Shown here: positions 58,158 through 64,000 of the stretch, piece by piece
How positions within the stretch are numbered: the stretch's first letter is position 1
How the letters are laid out: every line of letters starts with the position of its first letter
NCBI RefSeq assembly: GCF_035953295.1
Contig: NZ_CP108370.1
Location: 2,170,001-2,234,000 of the forward strand
Direction: 5' to 3'
DNA: 64,000 nucleotides
From: Streptomyces sp. NBC_01335
Lineage (GTDB): Bacteria > Actinomycetota > Actinomycetes > Streptomycetales > Streptomycetaceae
Program-made: the position numbers and the translations under genes
Notes under the pieces: model-generated
What the model was told of the DNA's origin: nothing
Databases searched by the model: none
What the model saw: only the letters and a program-made list of their open reading frames with translations

Positions 58158-58990
58158 TTGGGGGCTCCAGAAGAGTGGTGGGTGGTCCAGGGGTCGGTGA
58201 CCTGCTTCGAGACGTGGACCCGCAGGTCCCATCCGTGGCGGTCGGAAATCGCGTCGAGCTGTGCCGCCGCCTGCTCGCACCAGGGCCACTCGGTGGCCCA
58301 GTGCGCGGCGTCGACGAGGCCGAGCGGGGAGTGCTGCACGGCCTCGGAGGCCGGGTGGTGGCGCAGGTCGGCGGTGAGGAAGGCGTCGACGCCCGCCGCA
58401 CGCACCGCGTCGAAGAGGCTGTCGCCGGAGCCGCCGCTGACGGCGACCGTACGCACGGTCGCCTCCGGGTCGCCGGCCAGCCGGATGCCCTGCGCGGTGG
58501 CGGGCAGCCGGGCGGCGGCGCGCGCGGCGAAGTCACTCAGCGTCTCGGGGTGGTCCAGCTCGCAGATCCGGCCGAGGCCGCGACGGCCGTGCCGGTCGGT
58601 GGGGTCGGGCACCAGGGGGCCGGTGACCCGCAGGCCGAGCGCTCCGGCCAGGGCGTCGGAGACGCCGGGGTCGGCGGTGTCGGCGTTGGTGTGCGCCACG
58701 TGCAGCGCAATGCCCTGCCGGATGAGCGTGTGCACGACCCGGCCCTTGAAGGTGTCGGCCGCGACGGTGGTCGTACCCCGCAGGTAGAGGGGGTGATGGG
58801 TGACGATCAGCTGGGCGCCGAGCCGTACCGCCTCGTCGACGACGCTCCCCACCGGATCGACCGCGAACAGGACCCGGTCGGTCTCCGCGTCGGGATCGCC
58901 GCAGACCGTACCCACCGCGTCCCACCCCTCGGCCCGCTCGGGGGGCCAGAGGGCGTCGAGCTCGGCGATGACTTCAGACAGACGGGGCAC
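58154..58990 (-). CDS. Nif3-like dinuclear-metal hexamer protein
   Basis: A 278-residue Nif3/GTP cyclohydrolase 1 type 2-like protein. Metal ligands are seen in LIVTHHPLYLRG, GIALHVAHTNADTAD and DAFLTADLRHHPASEAVQH, DAAHWATEWPW. The biochemical function is debated. GTG 58988-58990 start. First gene of a three-gene leftward operon. Confidence 0.9.
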   Translation of the reverse strand: MPRLSEVIAELDALWPPERAEGWDAVGTVCGDPDAETDRVLFAVDPVGSVVDEAVRLGAQLIVTHHPLYLRGTTTVAADTFKGRVVHTLIRQGIALHVAHTNADTADPGVSDALAGALGLRVTGPLVPDPTDRHGRRGLGRICELDHPETLSDFAARAAARLPATAQGIRLAGDPEATVRTVAVSGGSGDSLFDAVRAAGVDAFLTADLRHHPASEAVQHSPLGLVDAAHWATEWPWCEQAAAQLDAISDRHGWDLRVHVSKQVTDPWTTHHSSGAPN

Positions 58991-59282
58991 GGGGAAAGGC
59001 TACCTGGCCTGCGCACCCCACCGGTCATGGCTGCGCGTACCCACCCGTAGCGGCCCACCCCGGTCACGCATCGTCACCTCGGTCGGGCGCCGCAAGGGCG
59101 TCGGACGGACCGGAACAGGCGTCGGACGGACCGGGACAGGGATGGGGAGCGGCAGAAGCACAGCCCCGGAGCGCCTCAGGGGCAAATCGGGTTTACACCA
59201 TCCTTATGTGTGAAGCGGCGGGTGTGGCGTCGTTCGTGGGAAAGCGCGAAAACTAGCTTCGGTCGCCGGAGGTGACACACCC

Positions 59283-61181
59283 ATGACTGCCTGTGTCGCA
59301 GAAGGTCTGACCGAGGGGGGCGTCGGGGCGGCCGGGGAGCCGGAACCCGCCTCCGAGGAACCCGAGGATCCCCGGACCCCCGGGAAGCCGCGGGGACAGA
59401 GACGTGAAGAGAGACGTGAAGGGTTGGAGGAGCGAGGACCGGGGGGACCGGTGGAATCCGGACGGACCGCCACACCGCACGCCGCACCGGGCGGCAGCGG
59501 CCTGCCCGTGCCCGGCCCCCGCACGTCCGCGCCCGGCGGTACCGGCACCGACGGGTCCGGCACCGGCGGGCCCCGCGCCGACGAGGGTGCGGGGGGCATG
59601 GCCATCCGGGTCGTCGTGACCGGGCGGACCGTCGTGCCCACGGGCACCCCGGTCGGCCGGGGCGTCGACGCGACCACGCTCGTCCCGCTGGTCGGGGCGG
59701 TCGTCGGCTTCCCCGCGGCGGCCTCCTTCCACACGTCCACCGGATCGGCGGCCCCCACCGGATCGGCGGCCGCCGGAGCGGCGAAGACCGGCGCGCCCAC
59801 CCCGGCAGCCCAGCCCCCCGCACCTGTGCCGACGCCCACCCCCACGGTCGCGCCCACACCCACGGTCGCCGTCACCACCGAGGCAGCCGCCACCAACACC
59901 AGGGCCCCCGCCAACGCCGCCGGGATGTCGGCCACCCGGCGCCCGGCGCCCGGCGCCGGGGGCGCTCCCCTCCCCCGCCGCATCCCGCCCCCGCCCGCCG
60001 ATCCCCCTTCGGCCGCGGCCCACCGGGCCCCGCACGCGGCGGGCGCGCTGACCCTCTCGGCGGACGGCGCGTACGCGGCGCGGCTCACGACGGGCGGCAG
60101 CGAGACGCTCGGCCGGGGCTGGTACCCGGAGCGGTGGACGCTCGACGGCCCGGAGCCGTACGCCGTACCGCTCCCGCTCGACCAGCCCGAGGAAACCGAC
60201 TCCCAGGTGGTGCCGCTCGCGGACGGGCGGGTGCTGATCCGGCGGCGGGTCGCCGACCGGCACGCGTTCTCGTTGCTCTACCCGACCGGTCCCGGAACCG
60301 GCGAGCTCTTCCTGGGGACCGTGGAGTGCGAGCGGATGACGCTGCTCCCGCCGGCCCCGGACGGGGTGAGCGTCTACGCCCTGGCGCCGGGCATCTTCAC
60401 CACCTCCGTCTGGCGGGTGGCGGGCGGTTCGTTCGGGCCCGAACACGTCGCCGACGTGCCGGGGCTCTGCTCCGGCGGCGTCTGGCTGGACCGTACGGGC
60501 CGTGTGCTGGCGCTCGACCGGAGGCCGCCCGGCAGGGGGCCGGTGAAGACGGTCGCCGTCGACCTCGAACGCCGTGGCGAGGTGACTCCGCTCCTCCAGA
60601 TCACGCCGGAGAGCAACGACCGGCTGCTGATCGCCGAGCCGGACAGCGGGCTCTTCCTGCTCCGTTCCGACGCGCCCGGACACGACCGGCTCGGCTGGGG
60701 CGTGCTGGGCAGCGCCCTGCCCGTACGTTTCCCCGAGTGCCTGCGCCCGGCGGATGTGGCCGTCACACCGTTCGCGGTGCAGCCGGGGCAGATGCTGATG
60801 CCGGAGACCTGCGCGGTGGCGTTGCGGATCGACGGGGCGGCGGGCAGCTGGCTCGGCGTCTGGCGCCCGGCGGACCGTCGGCTGAACCAGTTCGTCGCCC
60901 CGGCGGGCTGGCTGGCCGGGGCGGGTTCCTGGAGCCGCGGAGGCGTGCTGAGCCTGCCGTACGAGCGTCCCGACACGCCCTGCGGGCTGGTGCGGCTGGA
61001 GGTTCCGGAGGACGTCGCGCCCGTCGCCCCGGAGGGGTACGGGGGTGCGCGGTGCGGTCCCGGGCCGGTGGACGGATCCGGAATGCAACCATCCGCCGAC
61101 GGATCATCTCCTGGGGGGTGTAGGCCGGTTCCGCTGGGGCAGGCGCCGCTGCACGGTGGCCCGCCCCGGGAGGACCGGTAG
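59283..61181 (+). CDS. Large protein with disordered N-terminus and propeller-like C-terminal half
   Basis: A 632-residue protein. Residues 1-260 are Pro/Gly/Thr-rich and low complexity, with a hydrophobic stretch (LVPLVGAVVGFPAAASF) about residue 132. From about 255 there are beta repeats (GALTLSADGAYAARLTTGGS, DSQVVPLADGRVLIRRRVAD, VWLDRTGRVLALDRRPPGRG) like a WD40/PQQ-type propeller. ATG 59283 behind GGAGGTGAC. Function unknown; a surface or envelope role is possible. Confidence 0.7.
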   Translation: MTACVAEGLTEGGVGAAGEPEPASEEPEDPRTPGKPRGQRREERREGLEERGPGGPVESGRTATPHAAPGGSGLPVPGPRTSAPGGTGTDGSGTGGPRADEGAGGMAIRVVVTGRTVVPTGTPVGRGVDATTLVPLVGAVVGFPAAASFHTSTGSAAPTGSAAAGAAKTGAPTPAAQPPAPVPTPTPTVAPTPTVAVTTEAAATNTRAPANAAGMSATRRPAPGAGGAPLPRRIPPPPADPPSAAAHRAPHAAGALTLSADGAYAARLTTGGSETLGRGWYPERWTLDGPEPYAVPLPLDQPEETDSQVVPLADGRVLIRRRVADRHAFSLLYPTGPGTGELFLGTVECERMTLLPPAPDGVSVYALAPGIFTTSVWRVAGGSFGPEHVADVPGLCSGGVWLDRTGRVLALDRRPPGRGPVKTVAVDLERRGEVTPLLQITPESNDRLLIAEPDSGLFLLRSDAPGHDRLGWGVLGSALPVRFPECLRPADVAVTPFAVQPGQMLMPETCAVALRIDGAAGSWLGVWRPADRRLNQFVAPAGWLAGAGSWSRGGVLSLPYERPDTPCGLVRLEVPEDVAPVAPEGYGGARCGPGPVDGSGMQPSADGSSPGGCRPVPLGQAPLHGGPPREDR

Positions 61182-61378
61182 CGGCACGACGGGCAGACCC
61201 TGTCGGTCGCGGCACTAAGATTTCCTCGGGGGCTACGCAGTCGTTCCGTACGGGTGCGCAGTGTGACCGTGCGCCCAGGGGGCTTTCCGGACACGCAGGA
61301 CGGAGTCCGGGAGGACCGGAACGGGCGACGGCGGGCCCCGGTACACACGCAAGCGAGCGCAACGGGGTGACTTCCCAG

Positions 61379-61552
61379 ATGTCTGAAGCCCGAACCGACA
61401 CGATGCAGACGTGCCCGCCGGGGGCGGACACGCAACGGGCCGACGCAGGCGGCTCCGGAAAGCACCGAGGGGGCGTGTCGGCGGAGACCAACTCCGCGCA
61501 GGCGCACGGCCGGCATCGCCGGCCCACCCACGGGGATGCCGGAGTGTCCTGA
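61379..61552 (+). CDS. Possible small protein
   Basis: A 57-residue frame MSEARTDTMQTCPPGADTQR and a His/Arg-rich end (QAHGRHRRPTHGDAGVS), ATG after GGGGTGA. Hydrophilic, no family recognised. The surrounding 61182-61738 region otherwise holds no gene; AAGATTTCCTCGGGGGC at about 61216 could be part of a promoter. Confidence 0.35.
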   Translation: MSEARTDTMQTCPPGADTQRADAGGSGKHRGGVSAETNSAQAHGRHRRPTHGDAGVS

Positions 61553-61738
61553 CCGCAGCAGAGCACGAGGGCGGGGGTCGTCCGGGCCGGTGACGGCCGG
61601 GACGGCCCCCGCCGCCGTTCCCGGGCCACGGGCCGGCGAGGCCACCCGCCCCTCGGCCCGGCCCATGACATTTGTCCTGCCGGAAGCCGTACGCACGGCT
61701 CTGCCGCCGGGTCCGGCGCCCGCCGTACCGTCGCCGTC

Positions 61739-62758
61739 ATGACGACAACGGGAAGTGCGAGCGGGGGGCCGGCCCCGGTGGGGGCGGCCGCCGGAGTCTC
61801 GGCGGGGGCCCGGAAGAGCGGGGACGGTACCGACGCCCTGGCGGTGAGTTTCACCGGGGTGTCGAAGTCCTTCCGGACGGAAGGGCGTTCGGGCGGGACC
61901 GTGCGCGCCGTGAACGGTGTCGACCTGGCGATCGGGGCCGGTGAGACGGTGGCCCTGCTGGGTCGCAACGGTGCCGGGAAGTCGACCACCATCGGGATGC
62001 TGCTGGGGCTCGACGACCCCGACGAGGGGGCGGTGGAGCTGTTCGGCCGCCCGCCGGGACAGGCGGTGCGGGCGGGACTGGTCGGCGCGATGCTCCAGGA
62101 GGGGCGGCCCATTCCCCGGGTGACCGTACGGGAGTTGGTGGAGTTCGTGGCGTCCACCTATCCCGCGCCGATGGAGATCGGTGAGGTCCTCGGGCTCTCG
62201 GGGGCCTCGGCGTTCGCGGACCGCCGCATCGACAAGCTCTCCGGCGGCCAGACGCAGCGGGTGCGCTTCGCGGTCGCGCTGGCGGGCAACCCCCGGCTGG
62301 TGGTGCTGGACGAGCCGACCGCCGCGCTGGACGTGGAGGCCCGGCGAGCGTTCTGGGAGTCGATGCGCGCCTTCGCGGAGCGCGGCAACACCGTGCTCTT
62401 CTCCACGCATTACCTGGAGGAAGCGGACGAGAACGCCGCCCGGATCGTCGTCCTCGACCGGGGGCGGATCGTCGCGGACGACAGCGGGGAGGGCATCCGG
62501 CGCACAGTGGGCGGCGGGCTCGTCGGGATCGATCTGGCGGGCCGCACGGCCGACGGGCTGGACCGCCTGCCGGGGGTGGTCGGTGTCGAAGTCCGGGGTG
62601 ACCGCGCCCTGTTGCGTTCGGGCGACCCGGACGCCACGGTCGTCGCGCTCGCCGGAATGGGGGCGGTGCGCGGGCTGATCGTCTCGCGCGCCACCCTGGA
62701 GGACGCGTTCCTCGCCCTGACCGCAGGCCCCGCCACCACGCCCGAGGAGGAGCGCTGA
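61739..62758 (+). CDS. ABC transporter ATP-binding protein
   Basis: A 339-residue ATPase of a drug/antibiotic-type exporter (DrrA/CcmA-like). Walker A LLGRNGAGKSTTIGMLLGLD, signature DKLSGGQTQRVRFAVAL, Walker B NPRLVVLDEPTAALD, H-loop NTVLFSTHYLEEADE. A C-terminal regulatory region follows. ATG 61739; its stop overlaps the permease ATG. Confidence 0.93.
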   Translation: MTTTGSASGGPAPVGAAAGVSAGARKSGDGTDALAVSFTGVSKSFRTEGRSGGTVRAVNGVDLAIGAGETVALLGRNGAGKSTTIGMLLGLDDPDEGAVELFGRPPGQAVRAGLVGAMLQEGRPIPRVTVRELVEFVASTYPAPMEIGEVLGLSGASAFADRRIDKLSGGQTQRVRFAVALAGNPRLVVLDEPTAALDVEARRAFWESMRAFAERGNTVLFSTHYLEEADENAARIVVLDRGRIVADDSGEGIRRTVGGGLVGIDLAGRTADGLDRLPGVVGVEVRGDRALLRSGDPDATVVALAGMGAVRGLIVSRATLEDAFLALTAGPATTPEEER

Positions 62759-63492
62759 TGTACGCGTACGTGATGCTGGAGGTCCGCCGGACCCTGCGGG
62801 ACGGCGCGTTCCTGATCTTCGGGACCGGGATGCCGGTCCTGATGTACCTGCTCTTCACCAACATCGGCGACACTTCGGGGGGCGGTGCGGGCGCCGACGA
62901 CTGGAGGGCGTACTCGATGACCGGCATGGCCGCGTACGGGGCGCTGGGTTCGGCGATGGCGGTCGGAACGGGGATCGCGTCCGACAAGTCGCTCGGCTGG
63001 CTGCGGCAGTTGCGGATCACTCCGCTCGCGCCGTCGCGGATCGTGGTGGGCCGGGCCGTCAGCGGTTCGGTGACCGTGCTCCCCGCACTGGTCGGGGTGC
63101 TGCTGGCGGGAGCGCTGGTCAACCACATCCAACTCGGCTGGTGGCAGTGGGGGTCACTGGTGGGGATGCTGTGGCTGGGCACACTGCCGTTCACCCTGCT
63201 CGGCATCGGCAACGGCTACCGCCTCACCCCGCAGGGAACCGGAGTGGTCAACATCGCCTGCATGACGGGGTTCGCGGTGATCGGCGGGCTGTGGTTCCCG
63301 CTGGACTCGCTGCCCGGCCCGCTGCGGGCCGTCGGCGCCCACACACCGGCGCACGGTTTCGCCGATCTGGGCTGGACGACGATCGCAGGACAGGCGCCGC
63401 ACCTCGCCTCGGTCGCCGAACTCCTGGTCTGGACAGCTCTGTTCGGCGGCTATGCGGTCGTCTCGTACCGGCGCGCGGCGAGGACCCTGTGA
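62758..63492 (+). CDS. ABC-2 type permease
   Basis: A 244-residue membrane protein with about six hydrophobic segments: LIFGTGMPVLMYLLFTNIG, MAAYGALGSAMAVGTGIA, VTVLPALVGVLLAGALV, LVGMLWLGTLPFTLLGIG, TGFAVIGGLWFPL and LLVWTALFGGYAVVSY. Forms the exporter with the preceding ATPase. Its end overlaps the kinase start. Confidence 0.9.
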   Translation: MYAYVMLEVRRTLRDGAFLIFGTGMPVLMYLLFTNIGDTSGGGAGADDWRAYSMTGMAAYGALGSAMAVGTGIASDKSLGWLRQLRITPLAPSRIVVGRAVSGSVTVLPALVGVLLAGALVNHIQLGWWQWGSLVGMLWLGTLPFTLLGIGNGYRLTPQGTGVVNIACMTGFAVIGGLWFPLDSLPGPLRAVGAHTPAHGFADLGWTTIAGQAPHLASVAELLVWTALFGGYAVVSYRRAARTL

Positions 63493-64000
63493 AGACGCGC
63501 ACCGCGCACGCCCCGGGCACCGACGGCGTGGAGCCGCCGGACCCGGGGTGCGCGGAGTACCCGCCCGGCCGGTGGTGGCTCCCGCGCCGGAACGGGAACG
63601 AGGCGGGCCGGAGCAAGGCGGGCCGGCGACCGGCGGGCCCCGGCCCGTACGCGCTGATGCCGTGGCTGCTGCTCGGGCTCGGGGCCTTCTCCAACCTCTG
63701 GAAGGGGGAGACCCCCAACCCGGTGGTGGGCGCGGTGGGCGTCCTGCTGTTCAACTCCCTCTACGTCCAACTGGTGTTCCGGAGTTTCGTTCCGTCGCTG
63801 CGCCGGACCACCGTGTCGTACGTACTGCTCGGCGTTCTGGCCGCCATCACCTTCGGACTGGCGGCCGGGTACGGCGGGAGCTGGCTGCTCTTCTTCCCGC
63901 TGCTCTCGCTGGCGAGTGGCACGATCCTGCGGGGCCGAACGCTCACCTTCGCGCTCGTCGGACTGTCCGCCTGCGGCGTGGTCGTCGCCGTCTGGCGCGG
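63489..64000 (+). CDS. DesK-like sensor histidine kinase, N-terminal part, cut by window edge
   Basis: The first 170 residues of a membrane histidine kinase. After a hydrophilic start come hydrophobic segments YALMPWLLLGLGAFSNLW, VVGAVGVLLFNSLYVQLVF, VSYVLLGVLAAITFGLAAGY, SWLLFFPLLSLASGTIL and LTFALVGLSACGVVVAVW, the N-terminal layout of kinases paired with ABC-2 exporters. HisKA_3 and ATPase domains lie outside. GTG overlaps the permease stop. Confidence 0.75.
   Translation, partial: MKTRTAHAPGTDGVEPPDPGCAEYPPGRWWLPRRNGNEAGRSKAGRRPAGPGPYALMPWLLLGLGAFSNLWKGETPNPVVGAVGVLLFNSLYVQLVFRSFVPSLRRTTVSYVLLGVLAAITFGLAAGYGGSWLLFFPLLSLASGTILRGRTLTFALVGLSACGVVVAVWR

Noticed and set aside
59253..62410. 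Long minus-strand frames of 611 and 678 residues
   Set aside because: Shadows of the propeller-like and ABC transporter genes, with low-complexity Arg/Pro/Gly content.

Overview
The window is high-GC actinobacterial DNA, almost certainly from a Streptomyces. Supporting signs are the Streptomyces-type RNase P RNA at about 53.3-53.7 kb, the XRE/DUF5753 plus DUF397 gene pair, the DUF6082-type protein, frequent GTG and TTG starts, and GTGA/ATGA gene overlaps. About 44.4 kb of the left side is an apparently complete integrated siphophage, cut at the left edge inside its tyrosine integrase. The right side is host chromosome.

Layout. (1) 1-10.35 kb, leftward: integrase, excisionase-like protein and about twenty small early genes, many Cys-rich, plus a dNMP-kinase-like protein. 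(2) 10.35-11.98 kb: a 1.6 kb region without convincing genes that carries several copies of a 20-base phage motif. (3) 12-15.3 kb: a DUF2637-type membrane protein, a replication-initiator-like HTH protein, an HNH nuclease and small membrane proteins. (4) 15.7-35.5 kb, rightward: terminase, portal, MuF-like protein, scaffold, capsid, connectors, tail tube, tail chaperones with a frameshift, tape measure, distal tail, two large tail-tip/fibre proteins, CHAP endolysin and a small membrane protein. (5) 35.5-44.4 kb, mainly rightward: regulators, RecB-like nuclease, RecA/DnaB-like ATPase, resolvase-like nuclease, split primase, metallophosphoesterase and a two-part sigma-like pair. (6) 44.5-51.9 kb: XRE/DUF397 regulators, NUDIX-like genes and a graspetide-type RiPP locus (precursor, ATP-grasp ligase, PIMT-like methyltransferase, phosphotransferase-like kinase). 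(7) 51.8-64 kb: secreted protein, rnpB, TetR regulator, yaaA, KDPG aldolase, RNase H/phosphatase, zinc-ribbon protein, Nif3-like protein, a propeller-like protein and an ABC exporter with a DesK-like kinase cut by the right edge.

The most striking feature is a family of five hammerhead ribozymes, read on the minus strand, at 4582-4643, 7461-7518, 7994-8054, 8615-8697 and 9396-9476. Each lies between two genes of the leftward early operon. All five keep the hammerhead core (CUGACGA, GAAA, GUC cleavage site) while stem sequences change with pairing preserved. The likely consequence is that the long early transcript cuts itself into segments. Two copies also carry an extra hairpin directly after CUGACGA.

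A second dispersed element, consensus CCGAAAGGCTTACTTGAACC, occurs at least ten times in short intergenic spaces, oriented with transcription on both arms, often followed by a hairpin. It may be a phage promoter, a stoperator-like repressor site or a start-associated sequence. No tRNA gene, CRISPR array or insertion sequence was seen, and the attachment sites could not be identified because the left junction lies outside the window.
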